A stretch of DNA of 64,000 nucleotides from Halospina sp040196175 (GCF_040196175.1 NZ_JBEFNF010000001.1:620001-684000), one strand, 5' to 3'; shown: positions 9,289-17,319, numbered from the stretch's first letter. Program-made: numbers and translations. Notes: a model not told the origin generated them from the sequence alone.

Positions 9289-9385
9289 GATCCTGTTCTC
9301 GCTTTTGCGGGTCGTCCCGCCTGGTTGTTCTGACACCCTCCGAGGTCGTCCTCTGGGTGATTTCCGGGGCCTGTCCGATCCAGAC

Positions 9386-9508
9386 GGCTGCTGCCGGGGC
9401 GCGGGGATTCCCTCCGGGAACCGCTGCAAACCCATCCATGGGCGCTACGCGGCCGCTTTCCATGCGGCCGAGTTTCCCTCCGGGAATCCCCGCGCCCCGT
9501 CAGCAGCC
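9386..9508. repeat. REP-like palindromic element, copy 1 (inverted)
   Basis: Arms 9386-9420 and 9474-9508 are inverted copies, matching at about 31 of 35 positions. The 53-base loop contains a second small hairpin (cggccgc / gcggccg) and a CCATGGATGG core. Read on the minus strand, the order 'CCATGGATGG, then TTTGCAGCGGTTCCC' parallels the element at 9711-9808 read on the plus strand. It lies between the deiminase and carboxylase genes, and also encodes no plausible protein. Confidence 0.7.
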
Positions 9509-9583
9509 TGATTTGATGCAGGCCGCTGTCTCTGCTTGTAAACCTGTACCTGTCGCGTACACCAAGGCGCTCTGGGGAGAGGT

Positions 9584-9710
<127 letters not shown>

Positions 9711-9808
9711 TGTCGGGAGGGTTGAACGGGAATGTCTGGAGCCATGGATGGCGGAAGACAAGCGTACAGGGATGTATTTACAGCGTTTCCCGTTCAACCC
9801 TCCCGACA
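9711..9808. repeat. REP-like palindromic element, copy 2
   Basis: Perfect 22-base inverted arms at 9711-9732 and 9787-9808 enclose a loop with ggagccatggatggcgg and a segment reading gcgtacagggatgtatttac. Similar 'ccatggatgg ... acagggatgtatttacagcg' intergenic elements are familiar to me from halophilic gammaproteobacterial genomes, though I cannot search here. It lies opposite in orientation to copy 1, across the gap. Confidence 0.7.
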
Positions 9809-9842
9809 CCTCTCCCTTGAACAACCCATCAGTCTCCCAACA

Positions 9843-10566
9843 TCAACTGTCCCAGACAGCAATCTCCAGAGGCGTGGGATCAAAGCCACTGCAGGGGTTG
9901 TTGAGCTGCGGGCAGTTGGAGATCAGGACGATCACATCCATCAGTGCCTTCATCTCCACGTACTTGCCCGGCCCCGAAATCCCATCGGCAAAACTCAGGC
10001 CGCCTTCCGGCGTGATGGGCACGTTCATGAAGAAGTTGATGTTGTGCGCGATGTCGCGCTTGGTGACACCGAAGTGTTCGTTTTCCTGGATCGCGTTCAT
10101 CCAGTTGTCTCGGCACGAGTGCATGCAGCGGCGGTCGTGGGCATAGCGCACGGTATTGCTCTCGGACGAGCAGGCACCGCCCACAGTTGTCTCGGCACGA
10201 GTGCATGCAGCGGCGGTCGTGGGCATAGCGCACGGTATTGCTCTCGGACGAGCAGGCACCGCCCAGGGTGTCGTGCCGGCCACAGGTATCGGCGATGATC
10301 TCGAGCATCGGGTTGTTGCGGTTGGAGCGCAGCACGCTGCCGGTGCCCAGGTAGACATTGCCCTGTTCACGCACGGTGTCATTGGCGCTGTAGCGTTCGG
10401 CCGGGTCCAGAGCGCTGTAGAAAAGGGTGTCGGCGGCTTCGTTGCCGTCCACGTCGGTAATACGGACGGTTGAGCCCGCCTTGACGGTGCGCATGAAGTA
10501 GTCGCCGGCACCGATTTTCTGGCTGTAACGGGCATCATGGGTCTGGCGGAAGCTTTCGGTCAGCAT
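9843..10566 (-). pseudogene. Carboxyguanidine deiminase subunit (UAAP2-type, DUF1989), frameshifted
   Basis: From ATG 10566 the frame reads MLTESFRQTHDARYSQKIG through LFYSALDPAERYSANDTVR to RRCMHSCRDN, then leaves frame inside an 82-base tandem duplication (10102-10183 and 10184-10265). The correct C-terminus (WMNAIQENEHFGVTKRDIA to EIAVWDS) resumes in another frame. Removing one repeat copy gives an intact 213-residue DUF1989 protein. In guanidine-degrading bacteria the two DUF1989 proteins form the CgdAB enzyme that deiminates carboxyguanidine to allophanate. Start overlaps the stop region of the neighbouring subunit gene. The lesion may be real or an assembly error near the gap. Confidence 0.88.
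10102..10265. repeat. 82-bp perfect tandem duplication inside the deiminase gene
   Basis: The unit beginning cagttgtctcggcacgagtg at 10102 is repeated from 10184. Offset 82 is not a multiple of three, which shifts the reading frame of the minus-strand deiminase gene. The two copies look identical, so the event is recent or artefactual. Confidence 0.93.
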
Positions 10567-11312
10567 CAGGCACCTCCTGCGTCGGTCAGGCGGACGGGGT
10601 CGTCCAGGTAATAGAGTCGGGTGTTTTCCATGGCCCGGCGGCTGGTGTCGTGGGCGTTGACGCATTCGTCGTCGGGCGTGACCGGGTCTGTCTTCAGGAA
10701 TTCCACCTGGATGGGCTTCTTCGGGTACTCGGTCGCCGGGGTCAGCGGGTGGGGGCTGGTCGCCGCAATCACGAGGGCATCCATGTCGAAGCGCAGGGTC
10801 ACGCTGGCGCCGGGGCGGTTGTGGCTGTCCACGTAGTGCATGTTGCCGGCGTCATCGGTTTCCACCCGGCTGAACAGGTTGAGGTTAGCGTGCAGGTCGC
10901 GTTCGCCCAGACCGTATTTGGCTAGTTCGGTGAGGAAGCTTTCCTCGCCGCTCAAACACCATTCATTCATGTATTCCTGGAAGGACCAGCGGCCAAAGCG
11001 CTCGTAACAGGTGCCCCGCGTCAGCGTGCCGCAGGCGGAGTCGTGGCCGCCGAAGTCGTCCTCGACGATGGAGGCGATACAACGCCCCATGTCGGAATAG
11101 AGGCAGTGGCCCTGGGTCAGCCGGAAGGTTTCCTGGGCCTTCATGGTGTCGGGCGCGTTGTAGCGCTCCATGAGTATTTCCGGGTTGAAAATGAGCAGGG
11201 CCAGGTTGCCGCCGCCTTCCACGTCCGTCAGGCGCAGGCCGGTGTTGCGGCGCATGCGGAAGGACCAGTGGTGGCCTCCGGGCAGAGTGTAGTCGTAGAG
11301 GAGTCGACTCAT
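10566..11312 (-). CDS. Carboxyguanidine deiminase subunit (UAAP1-type, DUF1989)
   Basis: 248 residues, intact. Recognisable DUF1989 features are RRNTGLRLTDVEGGGNLALL, IFNPEILMERYNAPDTMKAQ, the Cys-containing GHDSACGTLTRG and LHANLNLFSRV. Family members were first named 'urea carboxylase-associated protein 1'; in guanidine pathways they pair with UAAP2 to convert carboxyguanidine to allophanate and ammonia. The ATG at 11312 overlaps the stop of the ABC ATPase gene by 4 bases, so translation is coupled. The partner subunit directly downstream is frameshifted. Confidence 0.88.
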   Translation of the reverse strand: MSRLLYDYTLPGGHHWSFRMRRNTGLRLTDVEGGGNLALLIFNPEILMERYNAPDTMKAQETFRLTQGHCLYSDMGRCIASIVEDDFGGHDSACGTLTRGTCYERFGRWSFQEYMNEWCLSGEESFLTELAKYGLGERDLHANLNLFSRVETDDAGNMHYVDSHNRPGASVTLRFDMDALVIAATSPHPLTPATEYPKKPIQVEFLKTDPVTPDDECVNAHDTSRRAMENTRLYYLDDPVRLTDAGGA

Positions 11313-12124
11313 GAGTGTTCTCCTGTCGGTTGCGGGTTTCGGGTGTCGATGGTCCGGGCGGTGGCATCCACGTCGGCGGTAATGGTGTCCAGTACGCCGG
11401 TGTCGTCGCGGCCCACGGCGAGGTCGTAGGTGATGCGGGCGCCGTAGGCTTCCGGCGCCTGCGGGTCGAGGCGTTCCTTGTCGAAGACCCAGAGGCGCGT
11501 GCCGAGCGCGAAGCCTTCCTCAATGTCGTGAGTGATCATGAAGACCGTGAGCTGCTGCTCGCGCCACAGGCGGCTGACCAGTTCGTGCATGTCCCGGCGG
11601 ATGCCTGGGTCCAGGGCGCCGAAGGGCTCGTCCAGCAGCAGGATCCGGGGTTTCTTGATCAGGGCCTGGGCCAGGGCCAGGCGCTGCTGCATGCCGCCGG
11701 AGAGTTCGTGGGGGTACTTATCGAGGGCGTGTTCCAGGCCCACCTCTTTCAGCATAGCGATGGCGTAATTCCGGAGCCGGCGCCGGCTGGCCCCAAAGAC
11801 ACGCCCGAGCCAGCGGCTAGCTTCCAACTCGCCGGCGAGCATGACGTTGCCGGTGGCGTCCAGGTGGGGCATAACGGAGTAACGCTGGAAGACGATACCG
11901 CGTGTGGCGTCCGGTTCATCCGGAATGGGCGCGCCGTCCAGAAGAAGCTCGCCGCGCGTGGGCGTCTCGGTACCCAGCAGCATCTTGAGGAAGGTGGTCT
12001 TGCCGCAGCCGGACGCACCCACCACGGTGACGAACTCGCGGGCCTCGATGCTGGCGTTGAGCCGTTCCAGCACCACATCCTCACCGAATTCCTTCCACAG
12101 ATTGCGGATTTCGATCATGGCCAT
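11309..12124 (-). CDS. ABC importer ATP-binding protein (guanidine uptake, inferred)
   Basis: 271 residues from the ATG at 12124, picked for the AAGGAA about 8 bases upstream; an ATG two codons later is also possible. NitT/TauT-type ATPase with Walker A GASGCGKTTF, signature LSGGMQQRLALAQAL, Walker B ILLLDEPFGALD and H-loop MITHDIEEGFAL. It powers the permease encoded 11 bp upstream. Its place between a binding protein under a guanidine riboswitch and the deiminase genes suggests guanidine as cargo; the family itself also serves nitrate, taurine and urea-like solutes. Confidence 0.9.
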   Translation of the reverse strand: MAMIEIRNLWKEFGEDVVLERLNASIEAREFVTVVGASGCGKTTFLKMLLGTETPTRGELLLDGAPIPDEPDATRGIVFQRYSVMPHLDATGNVMLAGELEASRWLGRVFGASRRRLRNYAIAMLKEVGLEHALDKYPHELSGGMQQRLALAQALIKKPRILLLDEPFGALDPGIRRDMHELVSRLWREQQLTVFMITHDIEEGFALGTRLWVFDKERLDPQAPEAYGARITYDLAVGRDDTGVLDTITADVDATARTIDTRNPQPTGEHS

Positions 12125-12135
12125 GGTTGCGTTCC

Positions 12136-12954
12136 TTATTGGCCGGTTGCGTGGAACCAGGGATAGCGCCACCTGGACCAGCGGTTGAGCAGGAAGTCGA
12201 TCACCAGAGCCAGCAGCGTGATCCAGAGGACATAGGGCAGGATCACGTCCATGGAAAGGTAGCGCCGCACCAGGAAGATGCGATAGCCCAGTCCCTCGGT
12301 AGCGGCAATGGCCTCGGCGGCGATCAGGAACAGCCAGGCGGTGCCCAGGGCCAGGCGCATGGTGGCCAGAAGCCGGGGCATGATCTGGGGCAGCATCAGG
12401 CGGGTGATGGTCTGCCAGGTGTTGGCGCCCAGGGTCTGCATCTTGATGATCTGCTCCTCGGGAATCTCGAGGGTCCGCTGCTGCATGTCCCGGATCATGA
12501 AGGGCGTCACGCCGATGATGATCAGCATGACCTTGGCCAGTTCCTCCAGTCCGAACACGATGAACAGAATCGGCAGGATGGCCATTGGCGGCACCAGGGA
12601 GATACCCACGACCAAAGGCGAGAGCGTGGCTCGCACATAGGGAATGGCGCCGTTGGCGATACCGAATATCAGGGCCAGCGCGGCGGAAAAACCAATGCCG
12701 ATACCAAGCCTCTGAAGGCTCGCCAGGGTGTCCTGGAGCAGCAGGTAGTCGCCGGAGCGCTTGCTGGGTTCAAACGCCATGCGTTCGACCGCCTCAGCCA
12801 TCTGGGTCAGCGAGGGCAGCAGGGGGTCATCCGGGTTCTCCGCCAGGCGCGCCGAGGAGGCGCCGATGTAGATGGCCAGAAGCAGCGCAAACGGCAGCAG
12901 GCCCAGAAACCAGCGGGCGTAGCGATTAGGTTGGCGGTTGATCAGTTTCTTCAT
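12136..12954 (-). CDS. ABC importer permease (guanidine uptake, inferred)
   Basis: 272 residues, BPD-type inner-membrane permease. About six hydrophobic segments are visible, including WFLGLLPFALLLAIYIGA, the segment starting LSPLVVGISLVPPMAILPIL, and ILPYVLWITLLALVIDFLL. The EAA-like loop reads TLGANTWQTITRLMLPQIMP and docks the ATPase. It is the middle gene of a binding protein, permease, ATPase set transcribed behind the riboswitch. The substrate is inferred from context. Confidence 0.9.
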   Translation of the reverse strand: MKKLINRQPNRYARWFLGLLPFALLLAIYIGASSARLAENPDDPLLPSLTQMAEAVERMAFEPSKRSGDYLLLQDTLASLQRLGIGIGFSAALALIFGIANGAIPYVRATLSPLVVGISLVPPMAILPILFIVFGLEELAKVMLIIIGVTPFMIRDMQQRTLEIPEEQIIKMQTLGANTWQTITRLMLPQIMPRLLATMRLALGTAWLFLIAAEAIAATEGLGYRIFLVRRYLSMDVILPYVLWITLLALVIDFLLNRWSRWRYPWFHATGQ

Positions 12955-13020
12955 GGGATCAGCCCGTCAGCGGGGAAACGGGCCGGCTCCGGGGAGCCGG
13001 CGTGCGCGTGAGGCGGTGGG

Positions 13021-14076
13021 TCAGAGCTCCCCGTCCGCGGCCTGCTGCATGTACTTGTCTGTAAAGCGCAGGTTCACATTGCCTTCGTTACCGTAGGTGC
13101 CTGAGGGGGTTTCGATACCCACGGCCTTCGCACTGGGGGCACCCTGGCCAAGCAGCCCATGGCGGAAGGAGAACTCGGCCACGCTCTGCATGGTTTCCAG
13201 CAGCTGGTCACTGCGTGTGAAATCCACCGCTTCGGAGGGATCATGGAACATGTTGGTCGCCTCCAGCTGGGCCTCGTAGCCCTCAAGATCGGTGCCCGCG
13301 GCATTCGCCATATGGGTACGGGCCTCAATGGCCGTTTCGTCATCGCCCTGCATGCGGGCCATGATCTCGTACCAGGCGCCGGTCAGGGCCTTGCCGAACT
13401 TGGGGTTCGCTTCCAGGGTTTCCGTGTTGACCACCATCAGGTCCATGATCTCGCCAGGGATCTGGGAGGAATCGAAGACCAGGTTGGCATTGGGCTGTTC
13501 CAGCACGGAGCTGAGCTGCGGGTTCCAGGTAACCACGGAACTGACGTCGGGCGTGGCGAAGGCTGAGACAATATCCGCGTCAGCAGTGTTGACGACTTCG
13601 ATATCACGCTCGGACAGCCCTACGGACTCCAGGCCCCGCGCCAGCAGGTAGTGGGAGACGGACAGTTCGACCAGGTTGACGCGCTTGCCCTCGATCTCGG
13701 CCAGGTCATCCTCGTTCTTCATGACGATGCCATCGTTGCCATCGGAGAAGTCGCCCACCAGCAGCGCGGTGGAGTCCACGCCGCCGGATGCCGGGATGGT
13801 GAGCGCGTCCATGTTGGTCATGGTACAGCCGTCGAAACGCCCGGAGGTGTACTGGTTGATGGACTCGATGTAGTCGTTGATCTGCACGACGTCGATCTCG
13901 ATGTCGTACTTGTCCGCCCACTTGTCGACGATGCCCTGGGCATCGCCGTAGTCCCAGGGCATCCAGCCCACGTAGATGGACCAGCAGACACTGAACTCGT
14001 CTTTCGCAAGGGCGGTGCCGGGCAGCATGCCGGCGGCGGCAATGAAGGGGAGTGCGGTAAGCAGCTTGGATCGCAT
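13021..14076 (-). CDS. Periplasmic substrate-binding protein of the riboswitch-controlled ABC importer
   Basis: 351 residues. Signal peptide MRSKLLTALPFIAAAGMLPG with cleavage after ALA near residue 24. The mature part is of the SsuA/TauA class found beside urea/guanidine carboxylases (start FSVCWSIYVGWMPWDYGDAQ, then GIVDKWADKYDIEIDVVQIN). First gene of its unit: GUCAGGAGG ribosome-binding site immediately before the ATG and the guanidine-I riboswitch about 45 bases further upstream. It should deliver guanidine or a guanidine derivative to the permease; binding specificity is inferred from the riboswitch. Confidence 0.9.
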   Translation of the reverse strand: MRSKLLTALPFIAAAGMLPGTALAKDEFSVCWSIYVGWMPWDYGDAQGIVDKWADKYDIEIDVVQINDYIESINQYTSGRFDGCTMTNMDALTIPASGGVDSTALLVGDFSDGNDGIVMKNEDDLAEIEGKRVNLVELSVSHYLLARGLESVGLSERDIEVVNTADADIVSAFATPDVSSVVTWNPQLSSVLEQPNANLVFDSSQIPGEIMDLMVVNTETLEANPKFGKALTGAWYEIMARMQGDDETAIEARTHMANAAGTDLEGYEAQLEATNMFHDPSEAVDFTRSDQLLETMQSVAEFSFRHGLLGQGAPSAKAVGIETPSGTYGNEGNVNLRFTDKYMQQAADGEL

Positions 14077-14118
14077 GTCGAGCCTCCTGACGGTTTACTG
14101 GGAGGAATCAGATGGCTG

Positions 14119-14222
14119 TCAGCCTGTATCCTCCCGGGCTTTTGTCCCGCCGTGTAACCTTCAGAAGGTCGACCGCTCTCGGACCAGACGCCACGTCGGT
14201 GTGGCCGGAACCCTAGCTGTCC
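14119..14222 (-). promoter_or_regulatory. Guanidine-I (ykkC) riboswitch
   Basis: On the minus strand the leader contains the class signature in order: CAGCTAGGGTTCCGG, GTCTGGTCCGAGAG, ACACGGCGGGACAAAAGCCC and GGGAGGATACAGGCTG. The outer CAGC/GCTG ends can pair as P1. This matches the ykkC subtype 1 aptamer that binds guanidinium. Downstream there is no T-tract; a CCTCCC at about 14097-14102 can pair with GGAGG in the ribosome-binding site or with the aptamer's GGGAGG, suggesting control of translation initiation (inference). Confidence 0.95.
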
Positions 14223-14292
14223 ATTTCAGATTGTCTTGGAACGGACCGGGCAGCACAGCGCCGCTCAGTCATCTGATTCCTGTCTGTTAGAC

Positions 14293-14308
14293 TGCAACCA
14301 CAGTGCCA
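14293..14308 (-). promoter_or_regulatory. Sigma-54 promoter of the guanidine importer/deiminase operon
   Basis: TGGCACTGTGGTTGCA on the minus strand matches the -24/-12 consensus TGGCAC-N5-TTGCW at every defined base. Predicted start is near 14282, giving a leader of about 60 bases before the riboswitch. Confidence 0.82.
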
Positions 14309-14372
14309 CCTATTGAAAAACCTTTAATGACAGTAGCCTGGGGATCTGATGCTGCCGTGGTCGGGAATCGGG

Positions 14373-14419
14373 TGCGCCATCTTGGTGCAGCCTAGAGGGG
14401 TGTGCCCCGGTTGGGGGCA
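14373..14419. promoter_or_regulatory. Pair of NtrC-like enhancer sites
   Basis: Site 1, 14373-14389: TGCGCCATCTTGGTGCA, 11 of 12 defined positions of TGCACC-N5-GGTGCA. Site 2, 14403-14419: TGCCCCGGTTGGGGGCA, 10 of 12. Centres lie about 99 and 129 bases upstream of the predicted sigma-54 start and 30 bases (three helical turns) apart, the geometry of NtrC enhancers such as glnA. Confidence 0.72.
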
Positions 14420-14434
14420 GATTGGGCCTGAAAC

Positions 14435-15148
14435 CTAAGGGCAACCTGGTTCCCGGCGCCGATGCTGTTGCGAGACCTCCCGGATGCGTTCCAGTGAGAT
14501 GCCCTTGACGGCCTCCTGGCTGGTACGGATATGGGCGGTCATTTTCTCCGCGGCCTCACCGGGATTGTTGGCGATCAGTGCCTGCAGGATCTCGGCGTGT
14601 TCCCGGTAAGTGGCATCGATCCGGTCGGGCCGGGTGAAATCAAGTCGGCGGACGATGCGCAATCGGTCCGTTATCCGCTGGTGGATCTGTGTCATTTCGT
14701 CGTTGCCGGCTGCCGCCACCAGCTCACAGTGAAAGCTTTCATCAAGGGCGCGCACCGTGCTGCCGAAAGCTCTTTCGGAGGGGGCATCCGGGTTCCAGAT
14801 GTCGTTGAGCAGCCGCAGCGCGGGCGGCGGCTTATCCAGGCGGCAGATCTTGTGCATCGCGGCCCGCTCAAGGGTGATGCGCAGGTCGTAGAGATCCTCG
14901 ATCTGCTTGAAATCCAGCTGCCGTATCTGCCAGCCACTGCGGAAGAGCACGTCCACATAGCCTTCGCGTTCCAGCCGGTACAGCGCCTCGCGAACTGGCG
15001 TGCGGCTGGCCGAAAGCCGCTGCGCGATGTCGGATTCACTGAATTTGTCACCGGGAATCAGGCGGAACTCAAAGATATCCTCCTTGAGCGCCTGATAGAT
15101 CCGGTCGGCCATGCTTTCGCGCTGTGTGGGGGCGCCGGATTCCGCCAT
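14435..15148 (-). CDS. GntR-family (FCD subfamily) transcriptional regulator
   Basis: 237 residues from ATG 15148; a GTG at 15160 is an alternative. N-terminal winged helix: MADRIYQALKEDIFEFRLIP, GDKFSESDIAQRLSASRTPV and REALYRLEREGYV. The C-terminal all-helical FCD effector domain runs from about residue 95 (ITLERAAMHKICRL, FHCELVAAAGNDEM, EHAEILQALIANNPGEAAEK). It is the last gene of the allophanate hydrolase unit, so probably autoregulatory; the CTTGTATACAAG palindrome in front of that unit is the likely operator. No ribosome-binding site precedes it: initiation may depend on coupling to the short remnant ORF ending 5 bases upstream. Confidence 0.9.
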   Translation of the reverse strand: MAESGAPTQRESMADRIYQALKEDIFEFRLIPGDKFSESDIAQRLSASRTPVREALYRLEREGYVDVLFRSGWQIRQLDFKQIEDLYDLRITLERAAMHKICRLDKPPPALRLLNDIWNPDAPSERAFGSTVRALDESFHCELVAAAGNDEMTQIHQRITDRLRIVRRLDFTRPDRIDATYREHAEILQALIANNPGEAAEKMTAHIRTSQEAVKGISLERIREVSQQHRRREPGCP

Positions 15149-15153
15149 TGGGG

Positions 15154-15234
15154 TTAACACCAGCGGTCCGGGTGGGGGTGTATGATCCGCACCGCAATCT
15201 CGCCCCGGTTGACCACAAGAGCCTTTGAAAACAT
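15154..15234 (-). pseudogene. N-terminal stub of a biotin carboxylase gene
   Basis: 26 codons reading MFSKALVVNRGEIAVRII, then unrelated HPHPDRWC and a stop. The first 18 residues are the universal start of biotin carboxylase/urea carboxylase proteins (compare MFNKVLIANRGAIARRI at 9288). A strong AAGGAAAGGAG precedes it and it starts 16 bases after the allophanate hydrolase stop, the usual operon order of allophanate hydrolase and urea carboxylase. The rest of the gene has been deleted, joining the stub to the regulator gene. Confidence 0.85.
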
Positions 15235-15250
15235 GGCGTTACTCCTTTCC

Positions 15251-17047
15251 TTATCCCTGTTGTTCCCGGAGGGACTGGATATAGGCGCGCCAGCCCCCCA
15301 GATGCGTGATGTCCGTGGCTCCCTCGAGCCCCGCTTCCTCACAGATGAAGCTCTTGGCCCAGGTGCCGTCCGCCAGTTCGACGGTGCCGATGCCCAGTGG
15401 GTGGGGAATCAATTCCACAAAGGATCCGAAGTGCTCCGTGGGCATTGCCCATACCTCGACGTCCAGGGCGCCGCCGGTGGGGTCCCGTCGCAGCCCGGGT
15501 TTGGGCGGGGTGGTGCCGGCCAGGGCATACAGCCGGTAACAGGGGGCGGTTGCTGTGCTTTGCAGCAGCCGTGCACCGCGCCCGGTCAGCTGGTCGTTCA
15601 GTGGCATGCCGCTGAGATGGGCGCCCACCACGGTTACCTGGACCGTGCCGCCATCGGGTTCTGGTGGCGTCTCCGGTGGCCGCTCCCGTCCGGTGGCGCC
15701 GAGTGGTGTCGGGGTGTGGTTGAGCCATTGCGCGCCCAGTTCCTGAAGATCCCGGTCACGCCAGGCGCCACTGATCAGGGTGATGCCGAAAGGCAGGCCG
15801 TCTCCGCGGAACCCGGCCGGTAACGCCAGCGCGCACAGGTCAGCCAGGTTGACGAAGTTGGTGTAGCGGCCAAGGCGGGCGTTCAGGTGCACAGGGTCGG
15901 CCTCGACCGCCCTGAGGGAAGGGGTTATGGGCGCGGTCGGCACCAGCAGGGCATCGATGGCCGCCAGCTCCTGGTCCAGGGCATGGCGCAGCTCATGCTG
16001 CTGGTAGAGGCCATTGAATGCATCGGTAGCCGTGAACCCCTCCGCCCGGCGGATGATGTTCAGGACTACCGGGTTCATGGCCGCCGCATTCGCCTCCATG
16101 AAGGTGCTGATTGCAGCGTGACGCTCCGCGATCCAGGGGCCTTCATACAGGAGTGCGGCCATGGCGTAGAGCGTTGTGAAGTCCCGCTCCACCACCTCAA
16201 CGCCCAGGGACCGCCACTGGCCCAGGGCCTGCTCCCATGCATCGCGCTGCTGGTCGTCGCTGTACCATTCCGGATCCCTGGGAATGGCCAGGCGTCGTAT
16301 CGGCCCCGGTGCCCTCAGTGCACAGACGGGGTTGGATCCGTATTCCAGGCGGGAGCAGCCAAAGGGGTCAGTGCTCTCGCCCGCTTCCAGGCAGCTCTGG
16401 ATTACGCCGGCATCAGCCGTGGTCAGGGCGAAAACCGAGACACAGTCCAGGCTCCGGCATGCCGGTACCACGCCGCGGGTGCTGATGGCACCGCGGGTTG
16501 GCTTGAGCCCAACGATGTTGTTCAGTCCCGCCGGTACACGTCCGGACCCGGCAGTGTCCGTGCCCAGGGAAAAGGGGACGGTGCCGCGGGCCACAACTGC
16601 GGCGGAGCCTGAACTCGACCCTCCCGCTATGACGGTGTCATCGAAGCTGTTGGGGACGGCGCCCCAGGGAGAGCGTGTGCCGACAAGACCGGTAGCGAAC
16701 TGGTCGAGGTTGGTCTTGCCGATGAGTACGGCGCCCGCTTCCTTCAATGCCTTGACCGCTTCCGCGTTGCACTCGGGCTGATAGCCGTATTCCGGACAGG
16801 CCGCGGTGGTCTCGAAACCGAACGCGTCAATGTTGTCCTTGATCGCAAACGGCACCCCGTAGAGTGGTTGCTCCGGGGAAAGGGTCGCGATCTGGGCGGC
16901 CAGCTGTTCCCGGCTCGTCAGGCTGATCCAGGCGGGGTCACGTGGGTCCTCGGCCTCCAGGAGCGCTTCCAGAAGCGCCTGGGGTGACTGGCCATTATGG
17001 TACGCCTCCTGCCAGTCCCTGATGGTCCATCCGGTTGTTGAAGCCAT
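15251..17047 (-). CDS. atzF: Allophanate hydrolase
   Basis: 598 residues, full length for AtzF/DUR-type enzymes (about 600). Amidase-signature domain with the Ser-cisSer-Lys triad: Lys70 in GVPFAIKDNID, Ser144 in AGGSSSGSAA and Ser168 in GTDTAGSGRVPA; spacings match AtzF. The C-terminal domain (about 465-598, VTVVGAHLSGMPLNDQLTGR onward) is the second AtzF domain that removes the carboxylate product. It converts allophanate to ammonia and CO2, the last step for guanidine or urea carboxylase pathways. Transcribed from its own sigma-54 promoter with a GntR-type operator. Confidence 0.95.
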   Translation of the reverse strand: MASTTGWTIRDWQEAYHNGQSPQALLEALLEAEDPRDPAWISLTSREQLAAQIATLSPEQPLYGVPFAIKDNIDAFGFETTAACPEYGYQPECNAEAVKALKEAGAVLIGKTNLDQFATGLVGTRSPWGAVPNSFDDTVIAGGSSSGSAAVVARGTVPFSLGTDTAGSGRVPAGLNNIVGLKPTRGAISTRGVVPACRSLDCVSVFALTTADAGVIQSCLEAGESTDPFGCSRLEYGSNPVCALRAPGPIRRLAIPRDPEWYSDDQQRDAWEQALGQWRSLGVEVVERDFTTLYAMAALLYEGPWIAERHAAISTFMEANAAAMNPVVLNIIRRAEGFTATDAFNGLYQQHELRHALDQELAAIDALLVPTAPITPSLRAVEADPVHLNARLGRYTNFVNLADLCALALPAGFRGDGLPFGITLISGAWRDRDLQELGAQWLNHTPTPLGATGRERPPETPPEPDGGTVQVTVVGAHLSGMPLNDQLTGRGARLLQSTATAPCYRLYALAGTTPPKPGLRRDPTGGALDVEVWAMPTEHFGSFVELIPHPLGIGTVELADGTWAKSFICEEAGLEGATDITHLGGWRAYIQSLREQQG

Positions 17048-17068
17048 GATGAGTCTCTTGGTTGCCAG

Positions 17069-17080
17069 CTTGTATACAAG
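17069..17080. promoter_or_regulatory. Candidate GntR operator
   Basis: Perfect palindrome CTTGTATACAAG, the TNGTNNACNA-type core used by FCD-class GntR repressors. It covers the predicted transcription start (about 17078) of the allophanate hydrolase unit, whose last gene is a GntR/FCD regulator. Binding there would block transcription. Confidence 0.7.
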
Positions 17081-17089
17081 TTGGCGTAA

Positions 17090-17104
17090 GCAAACGGCGT
17101 GCCA
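17090..17104 (-). promoter_or_regulatory. Sigma-54 promoter of the allophanate hydrolase unit
   Basis: TGGCACGCCGTTTGC on the minus strand followed by T: full match to TGGCACG-N4-TTGCW. Predicted start near 17078, about 30 bases before the allophanate hydrolase ATG. Confidence 0.82.
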
Positions 17105-17189
17105 TTCCTTCTGAATCCCCGAAAAAATCCTTATAGCAAAGGCTTGGATTTAATGAGCAGGTCGAAAACACTGCCTAAGAACCAGACGG

Positions 17190-17226
17190 TGCCCCGATAT
17201 GGTGAGTTGTGCGACAAGTCGGTGCA
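17190..17226. promoter_or_regulatory. Pair of weaker NtrC-like sites
   Basis: 17190-17206 TGCCCCGATATGGTGAG (9 of 12 defined positions) and 17210-17226 TGCGACAAGTCGGTGCA (10 of 12). Centres are about 120 and 140 bases upstream of the predicted sigma-54 start, 20 bases apart (two helical turns). The rest of 17105-17319 holds no gene; a CCCATGGATGAGC element at 17252-17264 may be a further REP-like relic. Confidence 0.55.
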
Positions 17227-17319
17227 GTCACGGGATAGGGAAATAGGCGTCCCATGGATGAGCTCGGGGACGAGCTTGTGTCACAACACCTGACCGTATA
17301 GGTATGGCCGCTGAGCCTC

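Noticed and set aside
9289..9435. Longer N-terminus of the carboxylase (upstream start)
   Set aside because: The extra residues come from REP-like sequence; the conserved biotin carboxylase start MFNKVLIANRG is at 9288.
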